Shown: piece by piece, positions 46,113-54,990 of the stretch
Position numbering within the stretch: the first letter of the stretch is position 1
How the letters are laid out: each line of letters starts with the position of its first letter
Source: Arcobacteraceae bacterium
GTDB lineage: Bacteria > Campylobacterota > Campylobacteria > Campylobacterales > Arcobacteraceae
Direction of reading: 5' to 3'
Assembly (NCBI GenBank): GCA_028687375.1
Contig: JAQUAG010000002.1
Location: 62,001-126,000 of the forward strand
DNA length: 64,000 nt
Notes under the pieces: generated by a model
Told to the model about the DNA's origin: nothing
Database searches by the model: none
What the model saw: the letters and a program-made list of their open reading frames with translations, nothing else
Made by a program: the position numbers and the translations under genes

Positions 46113-48026
46113 TTATTTGCTCTTAAATATCTCTATACTATTTTCACCATTTTGCTTTGCAATGGCAAGCATTTTACTACTATTTTTTATAAATAAATCA
46201 ACTGTTTGTCCCTCTTCATATTGTGCTATTCCATAGCTACAACTTATTTTTATCTTAATATCATTTTGAATGAAAGATTCATTTTCAAGAATATTTTGTA
46301 TTTTTTGTGTTAAAACTTTTGCACCATCAATATTTGTGTTGTAACATAATAATGCAAACTCCTCCCCATCCAATCTCCCTAAAAAATCACTTTTCCGTAA
46401 ATTTAATGAGATAATACGGGAGAAAAATTTCAACACTTCATCCCCAATAGCATACCCATAACTTTCATTAATCTTTTGAAAATGATCAATATCCATTGAA
46501 ATTATACTTAAGGAAATATTATTTCTAATTGCGAGCAAGATATCCCTTTCAAGATGTTCAAAGAAAAATTTTCTACTCAATAATTCAGTCAAGGGATCTG
46601 TATTTAACAAATCTTGCAGTGATTCATTCATTTTTTTGAGTTGAATTGTTTTCTCTTGCACTTCAGTCTCTAATTTTTGTTCGTATCGTATTATTGATGT
46701 AATATCTCTGAATATTACAATAACTCCACCATTAGAAGTGGGAAAAACAATCAAATGGACAGAAAACAATGTACCATCTTTTTTTATAAAGGATTCATTC
46801 GTTTTTCTTTGTTGTTTATCTTTTAAAGTTTGAATAACTGGACAATCATCTTTTTTATATAACTCATTTTCTACTGTATGATGATGAAAAAGTACATGTC
46901 CATTTTGACCTAAAACTTCTTCATTTGTATATTGAAGCATTTGAAGGGCAACATCATTCATAAAAGTACAATTTCCATACTTATCGACTGTGTAAATACC
47001 ATCGCCTACACTTTCAAGGAGGAATTCAGTAAATTTTCTTTTTTTATTATTGATAATAATAAATGTAAAAAATCCAATACTTATAATAAAAAATCCAATA
47101 ATCTCATAAGAATATTTGTTCCAAATATCTTCAAATGTTATCTCTTGAAATTTATCATATGGAGGAAGTCGCATCTCTCTAACTAATGTATCAACCCCAC
47201 TATAATCAGCAGGTGTCGTATAACCATAAACTCCATGTAGACTTGTAGCTTCTAGTGAATAGAGTGCCGATGCAAAGTGCCGTATTACACTAGGATTTGT
47301 GTGGTTCAAAGCAAAAATAGGCCATTCTGGATAGAGTGAAGTTGAAACTATATTTGGAAAATTAATATTTTGTTTATTAATAATTTTTATATCTTTCAAA
47401 TTCAATTCTCCAGCTGCTACCATCTTTTCAATAACACCATCTCTTATAAATCCAACCTCACTATCCCCTTTTAAAATCTCTTTCACAACCGCTTGGTGAG
47501 GATTTACAAATTTTACCGATTTAAAGTCTTTTTCACTAAGTCCAATTTTTTCTATTTCAAAAATCTGCGTGAGATACCCACCCATATGGGTTCTACTTGG
47601 TGTTGCTAATGTTTTATTTTTTAGATCTTGCAATGTATTGATTTTAGTATTGTTACTTTTGGTTATGATAACGCCACCTAATTGTGAAACAATTTTTCCC
47701 TTCGCACTTTTTGTAAGTGTTGCAATCACCCCTTGTATATCATTATGAGCTCGTATATTAATATAATGGATAGGATTTGTTGTAACGATATCTAATGTTT
47801 TATTTGCTATTCTATAATCAATTGCATCTGGTTGTAAAACTTCTAAAATAACCACTTCATCTTTTAAAATAGAATTCAAATAGGCAATTAAAGGCTCGTA
47901 TTCTTCTTTTGTTTTCTCATATCCAAGATAAGCAAAAACTCCCATTCTTATCTCTGTCTTCCCATAAACTAAGTTTGGAAAAAGAAAAAATATACAAACG
48001 ATATAAAACAAACTTAGTTTTTTCAA
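46113..48026 (-). CDS. PhnD-type binding protein fused to PAS and GGDEF domains
   Basis: The 637-residue protein has a signal peptide, a periplasmic substrate-binding domain of the phosphonate-binding (PhnD) type at about 22-300 (GVFAYLGYEK, TLATPSRTHMGG), a membrane helix at about 308-330, a PAS domain at 335-450 and a GGDEF domain from about 475. The active-site loop reads DGEEF (553-557), with Asp in place of the first Gly, so cyclase activity may be altered. Residue CxxD-type I-site motifs are not obvious. It probably senses an external ligand to tune c-di-GMP. The start is TTG after AAGGAAT and overlaps the helicase stop by 4 bases. Confidence 0.86.
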   Translation of the reverse strand: MKKLSLFYIVCIFFLFPNLVYGKTEIRMGVFAYLGYEKTKEEYEPLIAYLNSILKDEVVILEVLQPDAIDYRIANKTLDIVTTNPIHYINIRAHNDIQGVIATLTKSAKGKIVSQLGGVIITKSNNTKINTLQDLKNKTLATPSRTHMGGYLTQIFEIEKIGLSEKDFKSVKFVNPHQAVVKEILKGDSEVGFIRDGVIEKMVAAGELNLKDIKIINKQNINFPNIVSTSLYPEWPIFALNHTNPSVIRHFASALYSLEATSLHGVYGYTTPADYSGVDTLVREMRLPPYDKFQEITFEDIWNKYSYEIIGFFIISIGFFTFIIINNKKRKFTEFLLESVGDGIYTVDKYGNCTFMNDVALQMLQYTNEEVLGQNGHVLFHHHTVENELYKKDDCPVIQTLKDKQQRKTNESFIKKDGTLFSVHLIVFPTSNGGVIVIFRDITSIIRYEQKLETEVQEKTIQLKKMNESLQDLLNTDPLTELLSRKFFFEHLERDILLAIRNNISLSIISMDIDHFQKINESYGYAIGDEVLKFFSRIISLNLRKSDFLGRLDGEEFALLCYNTNIDGAKVLTQKIQNILENESFIQNDIKIKISCSYGIAQYEEGQTVDLFIKNSSKMLAIAKQNGENSIEIFKSK

Positions 48027-49456
48027 GTGATATTCCTTATTTTATAAAAGAGATTATTATATCCCTCTTTTCTTTTATTAAAAGCACTTTTTGTAAAATT
48101 ATTCCTAACATCAAGTATATCAATAGCCAAACAATCATCACCTTTTCGGCCAATTCGACCAAGGTATTGAATCAATCTTCCACTATATGAAATAGGCGTT
48201 GCAAAGATAATAGTATCAAGATGTGGAAAATCAATCCCCTCTCCAAAATAGGAAGAAGTTGCAAGAACCAAACTCGAACTCTCGATAAGTTGTAGATTTT
48301 TCTCTTTTTCCTTTTTATTTAGACTTCCATGTATTGCTATATAAGTTAATTTTACCTTGTCAAGTAGAAATGAAAGATTATTAATATGTTCTATTCTATC
48401 AGTAAGAACTAGAATCTTTCTTTTTTGATGAAGTTTAATTTGCTCAACAATAAGTTCATTTCTTGGTTGATTATTAATAATTTCATTTATTAAATCACCA
48501 AAATTATCACATTCACTTTCAAAATCACTTTTAATTATCTCTACTACTTTTTTATTTGTTTTTTGTGATTTTACTTCATAAGAGATATTTCCAAGTTGTT
48601 GAAAAAGTATTGGCTCCATCCCATCTTTCCTTTGTGGTGTAGCACTAAGACCTAAAATATATTTCCCATAAAATTGTTTTATAATATTCTCAAAAGTAAG
48701 TGCTGGTATATGATGGCACTCATCAACTATTACAAAAGAGTAGTTTTGGATGATTTGGGGATTGTTTTTCAAACTTTGCATGGTAGCAATATCAAGGCGA
48801 TTATTAAGGGTATTTTTACTTTTTCCAAGTATCCCTATCTCTTTTTTTGGAATCCCCAAATAATCATTAAATCTTTCAATCCACTGATCAAGGAGCATAT
48901 TTTTATTTACTATCACAAGGGTATTTACCCCTCGTAAGCTTATCATCTGCGATGCTATCAAAGTTTTACCAAATCCAGGAGGTGCTACAAAAATTGAAAA
49001 ATCTTTCTTTTTAATCGCTTCGATAGAAACTTTTTGTTCATCTCTCAAAATAAATTTTAAAGTTGGAAATTTCTCTTTTTTCTCAAATCTCTCATCTTTT
49101 ATTTGATATGTGATGTGTGCATTATTTAAAGCGATTATCACATCTCGCATAAGCCCTCGCGGGAGTTTTAAAATATTCTCTTTTAGTTCAAAAGCAAAAA
49201 TCTTTGTCGGGATATTATAAGTAGGTTTTCGTAAATTTTGTAAGATTTTGATTTGTGGATTTGGGAAAATTGCTAGATTTTTTAGTTCATTAATAAGTGG
49301 TGTTGAAAGATTTTTGATAGGGATATAGATACTATCTTTTAAAACAAAAGAGAAGATAGTATTTTTTTCTATCTTCTCTTCAAGTTGCTTAATTTTATTC
49401 TCTATCTCTTTTTTTTGTTTATAAAGATTTTCAAGCTCTTTTTTGGCAACTTCCAT
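48023..49456 (-). CDS. SF2 DEAD/DEAH-like helicase (XPB/TOTE-like), stand-alone
   Basis: The 477-residue protein begins with a coiled coil (1-35). A domain with KPTYNIPTKIF and LPRGLMRDVIIALNNA follows. The two-lobed helicase core then shows Walker A VAPPGFGKTLIAS, DECHH, LSATPQRKDG and motif VI YLGRIGRKG. The order and wording of these motifs resemble, from memory, the helicase part of TOTE conflict systems, where it is fused or adjacent to an archaeo-eukaryotic-type primase; no primase or nuclease is present here. It is 15 bases after der and overlaps the GGDEF gene, so its role may be DNA repair rather than defence. Confidence 0.82.
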   Translation of the reverse strand: MEVAKKELENLYKQKKEIENKIKQLEEKIEKNTIFSFVLKDSIYIPIKNLSTPLINELKNLAIFPNPQIKILQNLRKPTYNIPTKIFAFELKENILKLPRGLMRDVIIALNNAHITYQIKDERFEKKEKFPTLKFILRDEQKVSIEAIKKKDFSIFVAPPGFGKTLIASQMISLRGVNTLVIVNKNMLLDQWIERFNDYLGIPKKEIGILGKSKNTLNNRLDIATMQSLKNNPQIIQNYSFVIVDECHHIPALTFENIIKQFYGKYILGLSATPQRKDGMEPILFQQLGNISYEVKSQKTNKKVVEIIKSDFESECDNFGDLINEIINNQPRNELIVEQIKLHQKRKILVLTDRIEHINNLSFLLDKVKLTYIAIHGSLNKKEKEKNLQLIESSSLVLATSSYFGEGIDFPHLDTIIFATPISYSGRLIQYLGRIGRKGDDCLAIDILDVRNNFTKSAFNKRKEGYNNLFYKIRNIT

Positions 49457-49471
49457 AGAAAAGTTTTCCCC

Positions 49472-51028
49472 CTACTCTCCATCTTCATATTCATCATCAA
49501 GATACTCTTCGTCATCATAAAAGTCATCTTCTTCTGAACCATCATCACTTTCGATATAAAGCTCTTTTGGAACCATCAACTCTTGATAAACAACATTGAG
49601 TTCATCATCATCGATTCTTTCCCCTTTTTTTCTAGCAACAATTCTAATAGGCACACCTTCAAAGTCAAGATATTCCCTTAAAATATTAATAAGATACCTT
49701 TTATAACTAAAGTGAAGCATCGATGGTTTATTCATTACAAGTGCCACTGTTGGTGGATTTGTATTGAATTGTGTTGCAAAATATATTCTTAATCTATTTC
49801 CATTTGGACTTGGAAGTGCATGTCTTTGAATAGCTTTTTTAATAGTTGCATTAAGAACAGATGTTGAAATTCTTTTGTTGTAGTTTTCAAAAATAGTGAT
49901 AATTTTATCTTTTAGTTTGTCTATGTTTCTTCCAGTTTTAGCAGATACTGCCATAATTGGGGCGTAATATAAAAATCTAAATCTATCCCTCACCTCTTTT
50001 GTTACTTTTTCATAAGTATCCATATTCTCATCCCATTTATTAAGGACAATAATAACACCCAATCCAAACTTATCAACAAGTCCAGAAACTTTCTCATCTT
50101 GATCAGCAATAGGAACACTCGCATCTAAAACAACAAGAGCTATGTTTGACTGTTGTAACATATCTTCTGTTCTCATTAGGGCGTATTTTTCGATTCCTAA
50201 AATCTTCCCACGTCTACGTAAACCTGCTGTATCAACAAAGGTAATTTTCTTATCATTATAGATAAATGTTTCATCAACTGGATCGATAGTAGTACCAGCT
50301 ATTGGACTTACAACACTTCTCTCTTCTCCGATAATTGCATTTAAAATAGAACTTTTCCCAACATTTGGTTTTCCAATAATCGCTATCTTGATATGATTTG
50401 GGTCAATCTCTTTTTTCTCTTCCACAATCACTTTAGATTTTCTTCGAGGTTCTCGCTCAGGTGTACTAAAATCTTCATCTTCATCAGCTTCTTTATTTTG
50501 GGCAATTTCGTTAGCTATAATCTCCTCTTCACTCATAGGAAGTTGCTCATGAAGCCATTCAAATAATCTTACAGTTCCTCTATTATGTGAAACAGATATA
50601 GGGAACATCCTCTCCTCATCTATCCCAAAACTGTAAAATTCCCAAAGATTTTCTTTCTCTTTATCGTTGTCAATTTTATTTACCACAAGTGCTAAATTTT
50701 TCCCAAGTCTTTGAAGTGCATAAAAAAGTTCACTATCTTTTTCATCAGGTATTCTCTTTCCATCAACCATAAAAAGGACAATATCTGCCTCTTTAGCTGT
50801 TTCAATTGCTTTTCTTTTTACATTTGAAAAAATAGCATCATCTGTATCATCAATCCCACCAGTATCAAGCATCATAGCTTCTCTGTTTAAAATTTTTACT
50901 TCTCTTCTTCTTATATCTCTCGTAGTTCCTGCAAGGTCACTTACAATTGCCACCCTTTTTTTCGCTATTCTATTGAATAATGAGCTTTTCCCAACATTTG
51001 GTTGCCCTATTAATGCTATTTTTATCAT
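49472..51028 (-). CDS. der: Ribosome assembly GTPase Der (EngA)
   Basis: Der has two tandem GTPase domains and helps 50S assembly. G1 motifs are GQPNVGKSS (near residue 8) and GKPNVGKSS, with DTGG/DTAG switch motifs and the NKID/NKWD specificity boxes. A KH-like C-terminal domain ends in PIRIVARKKGER. A linker with acidic stretches joins the G domains. Beyond the KH domain there is a highly acidic tail of about 30 residues (DDGSEEDDFYDDEEYLDDEY), which makes the protein 518 residues long, longer than most. A repeated leader element lies upstream. Confidence 0.96.
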   Translation of the reverse strand: MIKIALIGQPNVGKSSLFNRIAKKRVAIVSDLAGTTRDIRRREVKILNREAMMLDTGGIDDTDDAIFSNVKRKAIETAKEADIVLFMVDGKRIPDEKDSELFYALQRLGKNLALVVNKIDNDKEKENLWEFYSFGIDEERMFPISVSHNRGTVRLFEWLHEQLPMSEEEIIANEIAQNKEADEDEDFSTPEREPRRKSKVIVEEKKEIDPNHIKIAIIGKPNVGKSSILNAIIGEERSVVSPIAGTTIDPVDETFIYNDKKITFVDTAGLRRRGKILGIEKYALMRTEDMLQQSNIALVVLDASVPIADQDEKVSGLVDKFGLGVIIVLNKWDENMDTYEKVTKEVRDRFRFLYYAPIMAVSAKTGRNIDKLKDKIITIFENYNKRISTSVLNATIKKAIQRHALPSPNGNRLRIYFATQFNTNPPTVALVMNKPSMLHFSYKRYLINILREYLDFEGVPIRIVARKKGERIDDDELNVVYQELMVPKELYIESDDGSEEDDFYDDEEYLDDEYEDGE

Positions 51029-51040
51029 CTATGTCCTTTT

Positions 51041-51188
51041 AAAATGTCCCATTTAAAAAGGGACTAACTATTCTTATTCTACTTTTAACGGCTTAAATAA
51101 TCAAACCTCTAGGTTACCTTCAAAAATCGATGATTTTTCAAGGGGAACCTCCAGTAGCAAATCCTAAAGAGGGAGATATATCTCCCTC
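51041..51188 (-). repeat. Repeated structured leader element, copy B (upstream of der)
   Basis: On the minus strand the core TCTTTAGGATTTGCTACT (complement of 51153-51170) is identical to the purD copy. It is preceded by a perfect 20-base palindrome. CTACT pairs with AGTAG of TTAAAAGTAG (complement of 51079-51087), enclosing a long hairpin (AGGTT / AACCT with AAAATC / GATTTT). Then GTCCC and GGGAC form a hairpin (51046-51064), followed by AAAAGGA and the der ATG. From core to ATG is 142 bases, against 143 in copy C. Confidence 0.65.
51169..51188 (-). terminator. Perfect palindrome after the TIGR04219-type outer-membrane gene
   Basis: GAGGGAGATATATCTCCCTC is a 20-base perfect inverted repeat about 27 bases after the stop of the outer-membrane protein gene. 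Only TTTA follows, so it is a weak intrinsic terminator at best. It also forms the first stem of leader element B. Confidence 0.5.
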
Positions 51189-51214
51189 GTCGCTTTATCT
51201 CTTATGTTTTCCAG

Positions 51215-52006
51215 TTAAAATAATATTTTTGCGTTAAGATAATTACCTTTTAGGTTCATATCATACTTATCATTTATAATTGCATCTTTGTTTTTTGTTT
51301 TCCAACTTGTGTATCTATATCCATAACTAATATAGATATTTTTCATCATTCTATAATTAATAGAATATGTATAATCTTGCGCTTCATCATCACCTAAAGC
51401 TAACATTGAAGTTTCAGCTTTTAAAACTGTATTGATTGGATATAAATCAATTTTAAGTCCAATATAAGGGAGGGGAATAATACTTTCAGGCCCTTTAATA
51501 GTAATAGAATCTTCAGTTAAAATATTACCAGTATTTTTTTTAAGTGTTTGTGTATAATCAATTTTCTTAAAATTTACCCCAACGTCAAATTCAAATATGC
51601 TTTGTTGTAAATATCCGTAAATAATAGTATTTAATTCACTATATTCAATACTTGATGTAACACTTCCAACATAGTTATTATTTCCATTAATAATTTGACC
51701 TGGTGTTGCTATGTTTCCATTTGCTAATGAATTTAAAGTAAAATAATTCACATAAATATTTGGAAGCCAAGTATAATCATTTTTTAAATCAAGACCAAAT
51801 GATGTTACATTTTTTGATTCATCAAATCCCAAATCATCTTTAAAATTAATCAATGCGGTTGGGTTTTGAATATTTCCATCTACTCTAGTATTCCAAATCC
51901 CAGCTTCTACTGCAATATTTCCAAGACTTGGATCTTCGATCTCATAACCATTTAGTAATGTTGCACAAAAAAACGATAATATTATTTTTGATTTTAGTTT
52001 TTTCAT
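51215..52006 (-). CDS. Outer-membrane beta-barrel protein (TIGR04219-like)
   Basis: The 263-residue protein has a signal peptide (KSKIILSFFCATLLNGY) and alternating hydrophobic strands ending in a C-terminal aromatic residue (YLNAKILF), as outer-membrane barrels do. Motifs VEAGIWNTRVDG near the start and FKDDLGFDESKNVTSFGLDL resemble the TIGR04219 family of small outer-membrane proteins, from memory. Eight to ten strands are predicted. Function is unknown; it may be a channel or adhesin. Confidence 0.82.
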   Translation of the reverse strand: MKKLKSKIILSFFCATLLNGYEIEDPSLGNIAVEAGIWNTRVDGNIQNPTALINFKDDLGFDESKNVTSFGLDLKNDYTWLPNIYVNYFTLNSLANGNIATPGQIINGNNNYVGSVTSSIEYSELNTIIYGYLQQSIFEFDVGVNFKKIDYTQTLKKNTGNILTEDSITIKGPESIIPLPYIGLKIDLYPINTVLKAETSMLALGDDEAQDYTYSINYRMMKNIYISYGYRYTSWKTKNKDAIINDKYDMNLKGNYLNAKILF

Positions 52007-52109
52007 TTTCCAATTTTCCTTATTTTACACAAAAGTTGTAGATTTTATCCAATTTTTGTTTAATAGCACCTCTAATGAGCACATAATTTTTAATTCGTTA
52101 CAATCGCTT

Positions 52110-53006
52110 ATGATAAAAACAAAAGATGACAACCTAACTTTAGCGGTAAAATATATGCTTTTTGCCTCACTTCTTTTTGCAATAACAGGTGCATTTGCTA
52201 AAATTTTAAGTGAAAATATGAGTTCAGTTGAAGTTGTTTTTTTTAGAAATTTTGTTGGTGTTGTTATCATTTCATATAGTATTTATAAATCACCACTCAA
52301 ACAAATTGGTGGAAAACCATTTTTACTTTTTTTAAGGGGTTTTGTTGGGTTTTTAGCCCTCTTGATGTACTTTTATAACATTGCACATATCCCATTAGCA
52401 GAAGCTCAAACATTTGCAAAAACTTCCCCTATTTTTACAGCTCTTTTTTCCTACCTTATCCTAAAAGAGAAGCTTTCAAAATTTGCAATTTTTGGAGTTA
52501 TTATTGGATTTATTGGGATACTTTTTATTACAGGTTTTGATATCACACAACTTGAAAAAACAGACTATCTTGGTATTTTTAGTGGAATTGGTGCAGCTTT
52601 AGCATACACTTCAATACGAGAGTTAAAAAACTATTATGATACAAGAATGATTGTTTTTTCATTTATGTTCACAGGAACGGTTGGACCTATCTTAATTATG
52701 ATTTTTGGTGAATTTTACACTTCAACTACATTTGATTTTATCGTTGCCTCTTTTGTTTTTCCTACGTCAAAAGATATCATCTCTATTTTGGGACTTGGCT
52801 TTTTTGCAACTGCTTCACAACTTTTTATGACAAAAGCCTACAGTTTGGCAAAAGGGGGAATTGTAGGAACCATTGGTTATGCAAATATTATCTTTTCAAT
52901 CTTTTTAGGAATGATGCTTGGGGATTTATTCCCAACTATTACTATTTTATTTGGAATTGGACTTATTATTGTAAGTGGTTTTTTAGTTACATACAATAAT
53001 AAATAA
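52110..53006 (+). CDS. DMT-superfamily transporter (EamA)
   Basis: The 298-residue protein has ten hydrophobic helices arranged as two EamA repeats (FAITGAFAKILSENMSSVEV... and FFATASQLFMTKAYSLAKGG), the usual layout of drug/metabolite exporters of the RhaT/EamA type. I choose the ATG giving MIKTKDDNLTLAV because the longer frame from 52056 adds a polar stretch with no ribosome site. It diverges from the outer-membrane gene by about 100 bases. Its substrate is unknown. Confidence 0.88.
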   Translation: MIKTKDDNLTLAVKYMLFASLLFAITGAFAKILSENMSSVEVVFFRNFVGVVIISYSIYKSPLKQIGGKPFLLFLRGFVGFLALLMYFYNIAHIPLAEAQTFAKTSPIFTALFSYLILKEKLSKFAIFGVIIGFIGILFITGFDITQLEKTDYLGIFSGIGAALAYTSIRELKNYYDTRMIVFSFMFTGTVGPILIMIFGEFYTSTTFDFIVASFVFPTSKDIISILGLGFFATASQLFMTKAYSLAKGGIVGTIGYANIIFSIFLGMMLGDLFPTITILFGIGLIIVSGFLVTYNNK

Positions 53007-53017
53007 AGATTTACAGA

Positions 53018-53323
53018 ATGTTTTTGCTTATTCCAGTTGCTGTCATTTTTTTATTGTTTGTCTATTTGCATATGCACGATGATCTCTCTACATTGCTAGA
53101 AATAATTGTATATTCTTTAATGGTTGGGATATCTTATATATCTTTTGTTCTCTATAAAAAAGTAAAAAATGATTTTAAACAGCAAGAGATAAATGCTATA
53201 AGTATTGAGATAAAGGCTTTACAATCAAAAATATCTCATTCAAAAGATGAAAAAACCATCTTATTTTACAAACAAAAGATAAAAAATTTAGAAAATGAAA
53301 TAGAAGAAAAACTCAAAAGATAA
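53018..53323 (+). CDS. Small two-helix membrane protein with coiled-coil tail (101 aa)
   Basis: The 101-residue protein has two hydrophobic helices (about 1-18 and 28-47). They are followed by a lysine-rich helical tail (EINAISIEIKALQSKISHSK) predicted to form a coiled coil. It follows the DMT gene by 11 bases and could be co-transcribed. No family is recognised. Confidence 0.7.
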   Translation: MFLLIPVAVIFLLFVYLHMHDDLSTLLEIIVYSLMVGISYISFVLYKKVKNDFKQQEINAISIEIKALQSKISHSKDEKTILFYKQKIKNLENEIEEKLKR

Positions 53324-53339
53324 GTCAAAATGTAGAAAT

Positions 53340-54917
53340 TTATTCTACATCCTTAAAAGTATCTCTTATTTTTAAAAACTCATCCAAATGCTCAAAAAAT
53401 AACTCTACAAGTTTTGGATCAAAATGTTTTCCACTTTCCTCTTTAAAAAGGGCAAATATCTTCTCATCATCCCAAGCTTTTTTATAACATCTATCACTTC
53501 CAAGAGCATCAAAAACATCAGCTAATGCTGTAATTCTCCCATAAATATGGATGTCATCACCAGATTTTCCTCTTGGATATCCACTTCCATCCCATTTTTC
53601 ATGATGTTCATGTGCAATAATTGAAGCTGCTTTTAGAAGAGGTCTATTAGAGTGTTTAAGCATCTCGAATCCAAGTCCAGCATGAGTATTCATAATCATC
53701 CTCTCATCATCCGTAAATCTTGCTGGTTTATTCAAAATAGCATCAGGAATAGCAACTTTTCCAATATCGTGCATTGGGCTTGCTTGTTTTAACATCTCAG
53801 CTTCAGCTTTTTCAAGTCCGTATAAATTTGCTAAAAGTTTACTATATTCAGCAACTCTTTTTACATGATTGCCAGTTTCTTTACTTCTACTTTCACCAAT
53901 AGCACCCATCGTAAATACAACTTCTTTTTGAGTATTTTCTATCTCATCGTTGAGTTTGTTTATTTCAGTAAGTCCATCATGTACTTTTTGCTCAATTTCA
54001 TCAACACTTAGTGAAACATTTTTATTCACTCTATATGCCAAAATAATAATAAAAAAGATTGTTATTAAAAAAAGTACAGTTGTTAAAAGATAAACAGTAT
54101 TTTTAAAATCTTGTGATAGATTTTCAATATCCATCTCAATTTTTGTATTGATTTGATTGCTAGAAAATATAACTTTTGTTATGTTATTTACAATTTTATG
54201 TTCTTCTATCATCAACGCTTCATTTACCAAAACAACACTACCTATATCTTTAACTATCTCAAAATATTCTCCTAACGCTTTTGAAGGATAATTATTTTTT
54301 AAAAGTTCTATTTTAGAAACCCATTTAATATAAGCCTCTTCATTTCTCTTTTGAAATAAAAATTCTTTACTATAATATTTTACATCAGAGAAATCTTTCA
54401 AAAGTACAATTTTTTTTCTCTCCATGATTTCATCTTCAATATTCTTCCGAGCTAAATTTTCTTTTGGATATAAATCATTAAAAAGTTCAGTATATTCTAC
54501 TTGCTTGGTTTGAATAAGATAAATCTCATCAAAAGCTTTCTCTATCTCTTTTTCATTTTTAGAAAGTTTCTCAAGCTTAAGTGCAATATGCTCATGTTTA
54601 TCAATATCATCTATCAAAAAATCAATAAAATCTGTTTTATCTTTTCCATAAATCTTATCGTTAATAGATTCAAATTCATTTTCATAATTTGTAAAAGCTT
54701 GCTTTATTTTAAGTAGCTCCTCTTTCGTATTTGCATCTATCACATTTTCTATCAAGCTATTCATATTCTCTTGTGTAAAAACTAAAGCAGAAATATTCTT
54801 TCTTGATTTATCATTTTCTTGCATTTGATATAACATAATTCTATTTATACCAAAAATAAAAAATATCAACAGAGAAATCAATAAAAAACTATATTTAACC
54901 GATTTTTTAATGTTCAT
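53340..54917 (-). CDS. Membrane HD-GYP phosphodiesterase
   Basis: The protein (525 residues from this start) has two membrane helices (about 12-30 and 275-295) around a helical periplasmic sensor region of the 4-helix type. A cytoplasmic HD-GYP domain follows: HD in SPMHDIGKVAIPDAIL, HEHHEKWDGSGYPRG with the GYP triad, and DVFDALGSDRCYKKAW. HD-GYP enzymes hydrolyse c-di-GMP, so this one may oppose the GGDEF protein at 46-48 kb. I start at the ATG after AAAGG; a TTG two codons earlier is the alternative. Confidence 0.9.
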   Translation of the reverse strand: MNIKKSVKYSFLLISLLIFFIFGINRIMLYQMQENDKSRKNISALVFTQENMNSLIENVIDANTKEELLKIKQAFTNYENEFESINDKIYGKDKTDFIDFLIDDIDKHEHIALKLEKLSKNEKEIEKAFDEIYLIQTKQVEYTELFNDLYPKENLARKNIEDEIMERKKIVLLKDFSDVKYYSKEFLFQKRNEEAYIKWVSKIELLKNNYPSKALGEYFEIVKDIGSVVLVNEALMIEEHKIVNNITKVIFSSNQINTKIEMDIENLSQDFKNTVYLLTTVLFLITIFFIIILAYRVNKNVSLSVDEIEQKVHDGLTEINKLNDEIENTQKEVVFTMGAIGESRSKETGNHVKRVAEYSKLLANLYGLEKAEAEMLKQASPMHDIGKVAIPDAILNKPARFTDDERMIMNTHAGLGFEMLKHSNRPLLKAASIIAHEHHEKWDGSGYPRGKSGDDIHIYGRITALADVFDALGSDRCYKKAWDDEKIFALFKEESGKHFDPKLVELFFEHLDEFLKIRDTFKDVE

Positions 54918-54990
54918 AATCAAACCTTTGTTTCATAATAGAAACATTTTACCCAAAAGATATGAATAGAAAATGAAATATTTTAAAATA

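Noticed and set aside
48023-49456. A complete defence system around the TOTE-like helicase
   Set aside because: The neighbours are der and a GGDEF sensor; no primase, nuclease or toxin is present, so a defence island is not supported.
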